A stretch of 64,000 nt of DNA from Xiphydria camelus (lineage: Eukaryota > Arthropoda > Insecta > Hymenoptera > Xiphydriidae): the NCBI GenBank assembly GCA_963678675.1, contig OY783199.1:5711501-5775500 (forward strand), read 5' to 3'. Position numbers and translations under genes: made by a program. This document shows positions 1-12,600 of the stretch, piece by piece (position 1 is the stretch's first letter; every line of letters begins with the position of its first letter). The notes below the pieces were generated by a model, which was given only the letters and a program-made list of their open reading frames with translations, was not told the DNA's origin and searched no databases.

Positions 1-493
1 TAATCCGCGAATCGGACATCAAAGAGCGGCGCGGAGCGGGGACGAAGGACTCTAACGAGATCCGAATTGGCTCGATAAGGTGTAGAAGTACGCGCGATTG
101 AACGCGATGTTTGAGCAACCGCCAAAATAAACGAATCCTTCTTTTTCTTGCGGATGTTTTCCTCGCTTCTCCCCGTCGACTCGTTTTTCTCCCCCGGAGC
201 AGCCGGGGATAAGAATTGCGCGAGGCGGCCGAAGTCTCCCCTTCCTTTTCCCACTTCCTCGCGGCAGTTAAAATTAGAGTACTTTAGTATGCATAAGCAT
301 GATGAAATTAACGCATAAATTTGGAACTTTGAACATCGCGTAATCAGAATCTCGATAGTTTTTAATTTTCATTTCTTCTCCGGGCGAACGTGGCGCGCGA
401 TAAAAACTTCGCGCCCGATGTTATGACGTTTATCGCAGACGTTATTTATCGTTCCGTCTAGCCGAGATTAACGTGGGCGCCGTTGCGTTGCAG
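1..493. other. Intronic sequence 5' of the first neurexin exon
   Basis: No ORF with protein-like composition, RNA gene or clear repeat is seen. A moderately AT-rich stretch lies around 265-400. It should belong to the neurexin intron separating the LNS2 exons, because exon 494-646 starts with an acceptor. Confidence 0.6.
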
Positions 494-646
494 GTCGAAT
501 TTTCAGCGGAGGGCGTGAAGATGGATCTGATAGAGGCGGCCAAGAGCGGCGCCGTCGGTGCCGCGGCGTGGGGTAAAATGGAGTTCCATTGTCGGGAGCC
601 CGGGACCTCGGACCCCGTCACCTTCACCAACAGGGACTCGCATCTC
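494..646 (+). CDS. Nrx-1: Neurexin exon: end of LNS2, linker, first strand of LNS3
   Basis: This exon encodes 51 codons in frame with base 494. The start VEFSAEGVKMDLIEAAKSG matches the last LNS2 strand and linker of neurexins. It is followed by GKMEFHC, whose cysteine should pair inside LNS2, and by DPVTFTNRDSHL, the first strand of LNS3. The acceptor is taken as ...TTGCAG ending at 493. A second AG at 504-505 is possible but would remove conserved residues. The donor is CTC|GTGAGT after 646, phase 0. The upstream exon lies before the window. The next exon in the long transcript starts at 34979, 34 kb away. Confidence 0.88.
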
Positions 647-3600
647 GTGAGTTTTTATCATTCTTCTCCTCCTGTATTTTCTACGCAACCTCGCCTTTTG
701 GCCTTTGTACGGGTGACACTTTTCGCGCGACGACCCATTCAAGAGCGTGGCACACGACGTGTATATTAACCACGATAGAATTTTCCATCGCCGTCGAAAG
801 CTCTCGAATACGCTTTATCCCTCGAGTCGCTTTATTCCGGTTGTCGGTACGGGATGGAACCTCGCGAGAGCTTTCCGTCGGGCGTACACTGGGAGAAGAA
901 TTTATTTGTAGTTAATAAATGTATATTTGATTATGGCGAAAGAAATATCTCGTTGGACCAAGTAAGTATATGTTAATTTCTCTTTTATTCAAACAGAAGT
1001 AAAATAATAGCTCATAAACATTTCCTTGGCCCAAACACAGGCGGAAAAGTTCTATATACTTTGTATATGATCCATATGTGGACTCGGTCATATTATATGA
1101 ATTATGTATGATTTCTGTATCAACCATATAAAGATTGTATTTGAATTTTTTAATGTTTATATAATCCTTATATGGTTAAAATAGAAATCATGTATAATCC
1201 ATATATAATCAAATCCACATATGGATTATACATATACAAAAAATATTATGTATAGAACTTTTTCACCTGGGAAGAAATATTTCTTTCGATGTAATCAAGT
1301 ATATATATATTAACTATAAATGAATTTTCTCAGTGTATCGCTCACAACGCGCGATAGAGTCGATCTTCGGATACGATCTCGAAAGATCCGAATTAATATG
1401 GAGAATTTCTTGTGCCGCAAACGAGAAAATGAGGTTTCACTTATGAGACGATATCGTTAATCTCGAAGCGAGCGTAAGAAGCGAGTAATCGAAAGTTACT
1501 TCATCTATATACGAACTACAGTCGAACCTCTCCGCCTCGTCCGACAGCGACGCTCCAACTTCGACTCACTCTCTCCCGTTATTTCCTCCCGCTGCAGCGA
1601 ATTCATATACCTATGCGCTTCATCTATTTTTCTTTCCCCTTCCTCTTTCCCCACTTCTCTCGCGTCTCCGGCACTCGTCTTCTCCCACCGCGCATTTACG
1701 CCACTCGAAAAGCCACTGTGCGAAAAAAGCGCGCGTTTTCTCGTTCGCCTTCCAATCCTCCTCTCATCGCACACCAGCAACTCTCACCCGGAGTTTCCAA
1801 CCGCCTCTTTCCTCCGTGGGCACAAATAATAATTTATACATCCCCGAGGAAGCAAGGCAGTCGAGTTTGCTCCCACGGTCGTTTAGCGTGTTATTTTATG
1901 ATTTTGCATTGCCTATTAATTAGTTGGGAGGAATAAAAATACTTGTGCGATATCAAACCGCGTCTATTCATCGTATCCGATCTGAAATTTCCCCTTTCGC
2001 GTTCCTATCGAGTTGTATAGCCCCGTTTCGATCGTCGATAATAATTAATCAAACCACAATGATCCGCATCGGACGATGCACTCACATGAACACCCCTACG
2101 TCGGTAGGTACGTACGTTACGTGTAACCAACGCCCTCATAACGCGGGCCAAAGTTACGTGCAATCGGTAATCGCGTGCTTCGAGGAGCCACGCGTCCCCT
2201 TTAATTAATCCCCATTAGCACGGCGAGTGGATCGCGATACCCGTTGCGCGCTACCCGGAAATGCACTAAGGAAAATAACTCGGTCAATCTAACCAAAATT
2301 CTGAGACGACGACCAAAACGTCTGGTGAAATATGTATCCTCCATTTGTGTGTGTTTGGTTTGATTGACCACTTTTTGGTTGGAATAACTAAACGTTCGGT
2401 TGGAATAATCAAACATTTCGTTAGAATAACTTGATATTTGGTTCAATCGACCAGTATTTTGGTTAGAATAATTAAACGCAGGGTGGCTACAGACCTGGAA
2501 GACCGGAAAAACCGGGAACTGTTAGGGAATTTGATTTGTCGGGGAAATATTAGGGAATTTTGAATTTTTACTGGAAATTATAAATAAAGTGGAGTGTTAA
2601 TTTCTCAAAATTTGACCGTTGATACATATTACAATGGAATTTGCGCTGCTGCTTCAGATATCTCTGTTAGTAGCATACATAAGGAGCAGACTTTTTAAGT
2701 GCAGTTTGTCCATTTTTCTGATTTTTGCCAACATACGAATATTTTCAAGTTCCTTTACAAGATGTGTTTATATGGACAACCTAAATGCATCTCTTAACGT
2801 CTATATAAACGTTTGAAAATGTCCTAGACAAACAACCTGCATTGTGTCCATCAGTCGTGGACAAACTATTAGCGATTATAGGACAAACTGCGAATGGACA
2901 AACTGCACTTGGAAAGTCTGCCCCTCACATGTGCATGTCTCATCGACTAGAATTAAGGTCTTTATCATTTCTCAGCATATAAACGTTCTTGTCACTTCGT
3001 GTTCTTATATTAAAATCATTTATAGATTTGTTGATTTGGTTGTACAATGTGAATAAAAATATCAGAGAATGCTTACAGAATTTGGCCTGAAATAGTCAGG
3101 GAAAATTCAGGGAATAGTCGGAAAAAAGTCAGGCAATTCTAATAATCAAGTTTGCGTAGCCACCCTGTACTCGTGTTTAGACAGATGAGTTTTGTCATTT
3201 TAACCTAATTATTTTTCTCAGTGTGAATGTGCCAAATCTCCGGCGGAACCGCGACTCTCGCCGCGGTTTTAAGACGCGTACACCAAGGCCGAGGCTGTCT
3301 CGTTTCGCGCCCACAGCGGCGCATACGTACAGGAGACACTCGCGTATCTACATCGCGAGGTTACCTTTCCTTGTTTACGAGCATGACCACGTGCCTGGAA
3401 TACGATCCCTCTTAATGCGAACGCACGCGTGTGTACCGGCGGTGCCTGGCGGCGTCTACCTACGTATACCTCGCGTACGCGTTGCTGTGTTAGTTACCCT
3501 GTCGCGCGCTAGCTCCACACATACCGTACGTCCCAGGAGAAATAGAGCAAGTGCCGATACCTATGGCCTATAACTCGAAATTTTACTTCGACAGAGTGTT

Positions 3601-6600
3601 TGTCGACGGTGGAGTCTTTGATAGTTAGAGTTGGCTTTAGAAGAGTGCTCTACGTGGGGCGAAAAGTGTGAACGTCTGATTTCCTTCCCGATAGCTGTCA
3701 ATTCGGGAGATCGAGGCGCCTAACCTCAAAATCGTGAATTGGGGAATAATGGTGAGTAATTTGTAAAAGTGATAAGAAATGATCGTTCGAGTTTCTTCGA
3801 TGAAATTTCCCAAGTGTTTAAAAACCGGTATCTAATTTGCCAATACCTTTTGCTTCCCCTTTAACTGATATTAAGTGTTACTGCAAAACGAGTAGGTTAG
3901 GAGATGTTCATGAAGTCTTTGACATTCCGGTTTTTAAACTCTTGGGGAATTTCATCGAAGAATTATTATTTTTTATCACTTCTACAAATTACCCACCATT
4001 TAATTCGCAAATTCACGATTTCGAGGTTAGGCGCTTCGATCTCCCGAATTGACAGCTATCGGGAAATCAGACGTTCACACTTTTCGCCCCACGTAGCGCA
4101 CTCTTCTAAAGCCAACTCTAACTATCAAAGACTCGACCGTCGGCAAACACTGCCGAAGTCAGGCCATAGATATCGGCACTTGCTCGATTTCTCCTGGGAC
4201 ATACGGTATACGTATCAACCCACTTTCGTGCACGAGGCGAGGCCGTGCGCGCAGTGCGGGAAAAGGCAAGGAGTGAAGAGCCCTTGTTACGCCGCGTCCC
4301 GGCAATTTCATTATCCTCGCGTCGCGCGCGGGGCGCGAGAGGTTGAACGCCGCTCGCGTTTTCCGCCGGGATCGAAAAAGCCGCGTCGAGGAAGCTTAGC
4401 GCCGGACCCTTCAGTGACCGCCGCGGCCGAGGGAAGATAGCCGAAATACTCGCCGAGGAGGCGGAAGTACTTTACGCTCTGGCTTATGTACATGTATATC
4501 GAGGACTCTACGGTTCTGATTGCGCGGAGGCGCGACTTTGATCGCGATTATCTCCTCATCTACGAACTTTAGGCTAAAATTGATGTAATACTTTTTTGAA
4601 GACAACATCCAGATCTATAAAAAAAAGTTCTATACGGTTATCGGGGAAAAATTCATAGGAACGGAAATAATCTCTATTGAAGCCAGATCTCTGTGATACG
4701 ATCTTTGTACTGCGGAGTACTGTAAATATTATATCAGATTAATGGCGCTATTCCGTTCAGAGCTATAAGCTCTATAAAGTACGACATTTTATAAAGTCAC
4801 ATAAAAAAATTGTGTAACTTTATAGAATGTAGCATTTTACAGAGCTTGTAATTTAGTACAGCATAGCGCTATAAATTAAAATCGATTCGGAAAAGTCGCC
4901 CGATTATTCTTACATCTCATTGTAGAACGTAAACGTATCGTTCGATTTGTCCCTCCATCTCGTTCAACTTTCGATGACAATCACGACATTTTACCAATTT
5001 ATTTTCGGCAAATGCAATGGTATTTTCGTCTGGCATTTTCTCACATGAGTTAGTAATTATTAAATGTACATGTAAAAAAAAGCCAATTTCTATACTATAA
5101 CTGAAAAAAAATTGTTTTCTTTATTAAAAGTGCATCTGGCGACCTTTTTGCAATAAATACTGTGTATAAACGTTAATAATATTAAATCAAAATCATTATT
5201 TTTAACGATCTATGGGTTTATGATAAATGCTTTTAAGGGGGAGGGCGAGCCAGACTCACAAAATTGGAAGAGAAAAGGGTAAAAAAATACATGGATTTGT
5301 TATACATTTTCATTTTACAAACTTCCTACATGAAAAACCTCACTGGCTCTTAGACTATTATGATTTAACCCCCCGCGGGCATTTTTTATTCGCTCGGAAA
5401 ACAACCAAACGTAGAGAAACCGGGTCGAGCTCGTCCGAGATCGTCCGTGCAGCGACGAGGATTGCAGTCGTCGACCGTGCTCCGTTATACATATACATAC
5501 GAACAACATCCGTGCATGCGGAAACGCGTGTCCCGCGCGCCATGAACGCCACGAGCTGCGCATCGGGTGCAGATACCGTCGGAGGGCACCCTTTGTGCAA
5601 GATAATTCCGTTTTATCTCCAGCGAACGTTCCTCGCGCGTCGTCCTCCCCGCCCGCGTTACGTAACCGTACCCCGCAATTGCACGCGCGCGATAACGAGC
5701 GTGTTTTGTCGATGGGGTCGCGGGGTGCGAGCCGACGAATATGTGCGGCAGGTCCCGCACATACGGGGGGTAAATCCGTCGCGACATGAAAACGTGGCGT
5801 CATCTCCCTAAGCAGATCACGTCGCGTATGGTCGGCCACCCGCGCGCATACACGCTATTTCACTCTCGCTCGGCGCGCCACCCCTCTCTCTTTCTCTCCT
5901 CGTCCGCGTTCCCCCGAGCTTTCTCCCGCACATCTTTCTCCCGTTTGGCCGCTTCGCCCCGTTCATCTCGCGGCTTCTCGTCCTCCCGAGTCGTCCTCGG
6001 TCTGCAGCCCGGAGCTACGCGGATACGTTGATAGCGAGAGCATGTCGCGATGGCGGAATTACCAGCTCCGAAACATCTTTTGTTCGGGGTTTACGCGCGC
6101 GATGGACGGAAGGGAATGACGACGACGACCGCGACGTGAAAGTAGACCGTCGCGCTGTATGCGTGGATAAGAGGCGCTGGGGAGAGCGACCGGGGTCGCA
6201 ACGAGATCGAAATCGTCGATTCCGTTTTGTAGCTCGGAAGGCGGGCTATAAAAGGAGTCATAGCGGGGTGAAAAAAAAACCAGATCCGACTATTATCGGG
6301 CTTTGAAGAAAGAAAAAATGCGGCGATTTAAAGTCATGGTAGATTTATCGGAGAGCTCAGAAAGCGTAATCTTACGGTTACGCTTTACTTTAGACTCCTG
6401 CGAGTGAAGTATATTTTTTATTCTCTCTCCAATGTCGATTTAACGACATAATTTACCTCAAAATTGAGCCGCGTAAAGAAACAATCGAACGAGAGATATT
6501 TCTGTTTATAGAGACGTTGAAAGAAACGTATTCGGTAAAAGTGAAAATCTGAGAAACACTTCTACAGTTACAGAGCTCCGTCCGATCCTCGAGCGAATTT

Positions 6601-9600
6601 ACCCCCTCGATTGCGCATATAATCTCGGTTAAGTCGAGTCGACGCGAATGAGTTCGCGCCGCCCCGCGAGTGTAGTCACACCGCCACCCTGTATAGAGCT
6701 CCGAGCCGCAGCGCCGCGTGGGAGGAAACCGGTGCCGTGTCGTTGCCGATAATTAAAACACAGCCCCACTTAGTGTAGTGACATATTAGGCGGGAAACCG
6801 CAAAACGCCAAAAGCAGCGGAAAGAAAACCGCTTTTCTGTCTGGTGACATACTAGGCGGGAAACCGCAAAACGCCAAAAGCAGCGGGAAACATACTGCAC
6901 AATCGCTCGACGGCGCCGTAGGGGGACCTGGAGGGGGGGATGGGTCCTGCAGGGTCACATTCTCCTTATGTCATCAGTTGTGGTTTAGCTTTGTAGCATG
7001 GAGGTCGCACATTTCGTTAATATAGTTACTGCTTGTGCTGCTGAAGCTGAGGGCCTATTGAAAGAACCACGAATTCGGAGATATGCAGTGCACCCGTATA
7101 ACAATGTACGTTCGAGGAAGTGCCCCAAATTTTTTAAAGACATTAGAAAGCACCCCGATAAATTTTTTAAGTACTATCGCATGTCAATTGCATCATTCGA
7201 TGAACTACTTGAAACTCTACGTCCGCTTATTACGAAGCGGGAGACTTCTTTCAAAAGGCCAATTAGCCCAGAAGAAAGGTTGACCGTCACACTCAGGTAA
7301 CCTACCATATATGTAATTCATACTTATATAAATAATGTTTTTTAAATTACACTGAAATAATTAGTAATAATCACAAAGTAAATTTATTTGTCAAAAAGGA
7401 AAATAAAACATAAAATGCTTAATAATACAACATATTATAGTAATATTTTTACTGCGACTGGAAAGACGAATTGGGGATGGATGAGGATTGAGTTGATTGT
7501 TTTGCTAAGGTACAAGATGGTGTTTGACAGGTTTGTGGGGGTTGTTGAAGTTGGGTTACGTTTTGAGAGAAAGGCAGTGAACTAAGTTCTTGATAGGAGT
7601 AGCGCGGAAAATTTGTTGAAAGGGTTTGGTAGTTTTGGAAGGAGAGAGGAGGTGTAGATGTAGGAGGTACGTAATTTTGTAGGAAAAAGTTGCCAACGTG
7701 TTGACGGAATGCCCACCTTTGCCCCGGAGATAGCGCTTTGTAATCGGGAAGTAGGGAAAGCAGGTAAGAACGATCAGCATCTTCGTTAGCTTTGGATTGG
7801 AGAGATGAGGATGTGTGATTGAGGTTTTTTATAAGGGATTCTTGAAAAGGAGTCATCTTGGTATGTCGACTAGGTTTTTTAAAGTTTGGGGTTGACGTGT
7901 TTAATGGGCGTGGGGATGAAATAGGTGAATCTGCTAGTGGTAACGGTGAAGATGTAACGGCTGGATCGGATTCGTCGGGGTCCTCTTCCTCTGAATCGTC
8001 CGAATCGAAATTGCCCCCTGTGCTGAAAAAAGATGCAAATTACGATACACACTGTAAAAAATCAGGAGTTTATGCGGAGTTGATGATTTTTAATTAATTT
8101 AATCTCGTCCCCAGAGTGAAATTCACTCCGAAAAGGATTTTATTTAAATTATTTACATAATTAACTCCGCGGATGAATTTCAGATAGGAATAGTTCACGA
8201 AATATTAAATTATAATACAAATAATAAAATTATATTATTATTTTTTTTTATTATTACTTTAGTACTAATAATATTTTAATCTCCATGTTCACTCTGTCCG
8301 CGGAGTGCTTTTTTGTCACTCCGAAACTCCGAGTGTGTGATGGGAGTGAAAATTCATTCCGGATTCATTGCCGATTTTTACAGTGCATACCTATTATAGA
8401 TGTAGCATCAATGAAATGACCAACCTTCTTTTCTCAGCAGCGTTGTGGAGGAAACTCAATGCCTCCAGGTGTACATATTTTTTTTTCTTCGCAGCATCAC
8501 CGCTTTTCGTTGCCAAATATTTGTTTAAACAATCCTTCGTGTTTTTCCATTTCTTCTTCAACGCATCCACTAAAAAGAAATAAATAATTGAAAAGGAATT
8601 GTAAAATAAATTACAGAAAAACACATTCACTTAAATTGGGGGTACATTTTCAAACTTTTTGCAGATACTTGGCCACGGGAAATACCTTTACGGCTCTACA
8701 ATATGAATTTTACATTGGGAGGAGTACGATTGCCGATATAGTATCTGAAACTTGTCAAGCAATCTGGTTTGCTTTGAAAGATATTGAAATGCCTGAGCCA
8801 ACAAAAGAGGAATGGTACCAGATCGCCGACACTTTTCAAGAGAAAACAAACTTTCCAAATTGCTTAGGCGCGGTGGATGGCAAACACATTCGTTGTGTTA
8901 AACCGCGGAGATCTGGCTCTACATTTTTTAATTATAAAAAGTATTTTTCGGTGGTTCTAATGGCAGTTGCCGATGCGAACCTTCGGTTCATTTCAATCGA
9001 CGTAGGAGCTTATGGTCAAGAAGGTGATTCGACTGTATTCCGTGATAGCACATTTGGTACGAAATTATATTCCGGCCAATTGAATATTCCTGCACCTAGG
9101 TGTCTACCCGGTACAGATTCAAGCCCTCAACCTTTTGTGTTTCTTGGGGATGAAGCGTTCAAACTTCATACTAATCTCTTGAGACCCTTTCCTTCACGTG
9201 ACATTGATGGTCGTCGAAGGATTTATAATTACCGGCTTTCCAGAGCCAGACGTTCAGTCGAGTGTGCGTTTGGTTTGTTGGCTAACAAATGGCGAATTTT
9301 TCACACACCAATTTTGGTACGACCAGAGCTTATTGATATTATTGTAAAAGCCTCTTGTATTCTACACAATTTCGTTCGGCAAAGAGATGGCGTTAATTAT
9401 GAAGAAAGTGAAATCCCTCCATTTTCTGAGGTAATGAACGCTGGTGCAGCCCCCCGCGACCAAGGAATACAAGTTCGCGATATTTTCGCTGATTATTTTG
9501 TCGGGATTGGTGCCGTCCCGTTTCAAGAACAATATAATTATTGAAGCGGAAGGATGTTATCGCAGTTATGTTAAGACTATGTCGAAGTTATGTTACAATT

Positions 9601-12600
9601 GTGTTAAAACGTATTGAACGATTTTTTTGTACATTTAATCGTAATTTTCATGTGTTGAAAATAAATGCTAATCAATCTGCTAATCAAAATACGAGCAAAC
9701 AAACAAACGAACATTGATTTTTTATATACTAGATTTACTTTTTCAATTGTTTACCTTTTAATCATTAACCTTTCACCTAAATAATTATTTGGTACCTTTA
9801 ACTTACATTTCGTATTTCGTTCTTTCTTCCCAAATGAATCCCACTCCTGGAAGATGCTTCGGGCGACCTCGATCCAAGCCTTTTCTTTTTCACATTTGTC
9901 CTTATATTCTTCACAACTTTTGTCCCAAACGGCCGGATGCATCTCAACGAGCGCAATGAGATTTTCTATGGACATGATTGGGATGGAGAGAGGAAGATGA
10001 ATCGGAATTTAGGGGAGAGCACTAGAGAACTCTGTTGCGACGAAGGGATAGACAAAGACGAAGAAACTGGAGAGAGAGAGGATTGCAGTTTAGAAAATAC
10101 TTGGACTTTACGAGACGAGTAGGAGGAGATGCAAATACGAAGACGGATATTTCACAACTGCCGGGAAACGGCTCGCAAGGCAGGGGTACGCTTTGGCACA
10201 AGGGCGGGTTTTTTCCATTCCACGATGCGAGAAGAAAATTTCGACAAAGTGGAAGAGAAAAACCATGAGAAAGACTCCGGGGAGACGCGCAGATACGTTG
10301 ACGTCCCGTGATGCAGTCCAGGGACAGGCGTATGCGCGTCTGGCCGATAGCGGAGGGCAACGAGTGTCTGTGTCCTCTCGTGAGTCTGGTGAAAATTGAG
10401 AGGTTCGAGGAGCCCTGCGCATGCCGAGACACTTGTCACAATCACGAACAACAGCCGTTAGTTTGTATATGTTTCCCCCGCCGAAACCGAAAGACGCAAA
10501 TCGCTTTCCCGCCGACAAGTCGCGGGCTACATTTTGCCGCCGATCGCAGCGGCAGGCGGGAACGTAATATGTCTTTGGGCATTGAAATTACACTGCTGGC
10601 GGTTTCCCGCCTAACCGCTAGTTTTAGCGTTTTTTTCGGTTTCCCGCCTAATCGCAGCGGCAAGCGGGAACGTAATATGTCTTTGGGCATTGAGATTACA
10701 CTGCTGGCGGTTTCCCGCCTAACCGCTAGTTTTAGCGTTTTTGCGGTTTCCCTCCTAATATGTCACTACACTTAGGCGTACGGCTCGTATCCTCCTGCAT
10801 GTGCGGATAGGTGCTCCAGGAGATACACACTTCCGCGCGAGAACTTCCGTGACGACGCGGACGTTTTCCCGAGCGTAATTATATATCGCGGTCGACGGTC
10901 GTTCTCGTACTCGTTATTATAGATCCGTCGGTCGTCCCAAAGAGCAGGACTCGGTTTTGCCGTGGATATTGCAGTCGGGTCTTTACGGTGCTTGACTACT
11001 AGCGCTCAGGTGTACGTGGTTATAGGGGGAAACGTTTCGCAAGCGATTATACTTTCTTCTGGCAGGAAAGCCAGCAGCAAAGCAGGAAAGTTCTATATGG
11101 ATTACATAAGGTCCACATATATAGATTTAGCCCTACATGGACTATATATGATTTCTATGTAAATCACATATTGATTATACGTAGATTATATAAAAGTTTA
11201 AAAGATTGAAATAATTCATACATATATCACATAAGGCTAAACTTACTCGCCAGCAGGGAAACTTCTATCACTATTACTTCATTATTTATGAACTTTTCGC
11301 CTATATCGATATAAGTCTGTATTGTGTAATAGATAAAAATGTAATTTTCGAAACAATATTATTACAAATATGAGTCAAAAGTCATAGATAATGAGATAAT
11401 AGTGATTCGAGCTTTTTTCTGGCGAGTAAATTTAGTCTCATGTGACATAGAAATCATATGTAATCTATACGAAACCAAATCTATATGTGGACTGTATACA
11501 AACCATATATATAGAACTATTCCGCCTTAATCTCTTCACCTTTGCCCACGTAGCTTACTCAGATTCGAGAAGCTTTTCGCGTAAAGCTGGAAACAAGGGG
11601 TTCATCGTCAAGGCGTTATCTTTAGCGACGCGCGAGGGTCCGTAGGGATTTTATGTCTCTCTGTGTACGTGGGTTATATAATCGCGCAATTGCGTCGTAG
11701 CAACGCCACGATAATGGATATTTAATTAGTCGAAAAAGGCTTGATGAATGTACAAAAATAACCCCGAAGCTAAAGCATTGGCAGTGTAGCATTCAGCGGG
11801 AGTAGGATATACGAATGCAGACGCAGAAATTTCATAATTAAAATTCCGCCGCGAATAGAGGCAGATGTTCCGCGAAATAGCTGTCGTAAAATGCCTATAA
11901 ACCGCAGGGGTTCAGCGCTCGAATCGAATGGGCCCCATAAGCCTTCGTTGCTCTCGCTTACATTACACACAGGTATACCCAGATATATCTCGGTGGAACC
12001 TATTTACGGACCCGGGCAACTACGCGCGTCCCACACGTCCGTAGATCTCCTGACGTGGGAATATACCGGTGCGCCGGGAGTATATGGCACATATAAGGAC
12101 CTTAATTGAATCATGTTCCCCACCGTCTGCACCGGCGATGCTCGAACGAACGCCCCCCTGTAATACGGCGGAGACCCGTAAAAAGTGCAGTCGACATTTT
12201 CTTCTTAATCACAGAGAAACGTCCTCTCCACCGTGACGCGCTGCAGCGTCGCAGTTTGCCGTCCGATCTTACAAGCGCGATATGAAATTCAGACGGAAAT
12301 AATTTTAACGACTCCGACGTTATCGCCGGTAATATTTTTAATTGAAAACGCTCACTTTGTATTCGCCTTGCGACGCTTTCGTCTCGCTCGTAATACGCGG
12401 ATGGCAACCCCCTCCCCTGTCCTTCGTTGGGGAGGAAATTTAGTAGACCGCTTCTCGGACAAAAGTACACATCCATTCATTCGACGCGAGTAATTCTTTC
12501 TCTCGGTGCATATAAATGAGGTAGAAAAAAGTGTCCCGATCGTAGATATACCAAATGCATCGCCGCCTCGGTCTCTCCGCTGCTCCAACGCGCCGCGAGA

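Larger units (their letters stand above)
6773..10771. mobile_element. PIF/Harbinger DNA transposon, apparently complete (about 4.0 kb)
   Basis: The ends are inverted repeats: left GTGTAGTGACATATTAGGCG, right ...CCTAATATGTCACTACAC. Flanking TTA triplets (6770-6772, 10772-10774) are the 3-bp TWA-type target duplication typical of PIF/Harbinger. Subterminal tandem copies of the GGCGGGAAACCGCAAAACGC motif lie on the left (6787-6890), and a repeated block of about 100 bp lies on the right (10543-10770). Two genes fit the superfamily's two-protein plan: a DDE transposase on + (6998-7296 plus 8665-9544) and a MADF-BESS DNA-binding protein on - (9975-9807, 8569-8425, 8022-7449). Both frames are open after splicing, so this may be an autonomous or recently autonomous copy. 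It carries a 336-bp MITE at 8050-8385. Confidence 0.92.

Noticed and set aside
5227..5839. ORFs of 194 (+) and 174 (-) codons
   Set aside because: Two opposite-strand frames are equally open, composition is random-like, and there are no recognisable motifs.
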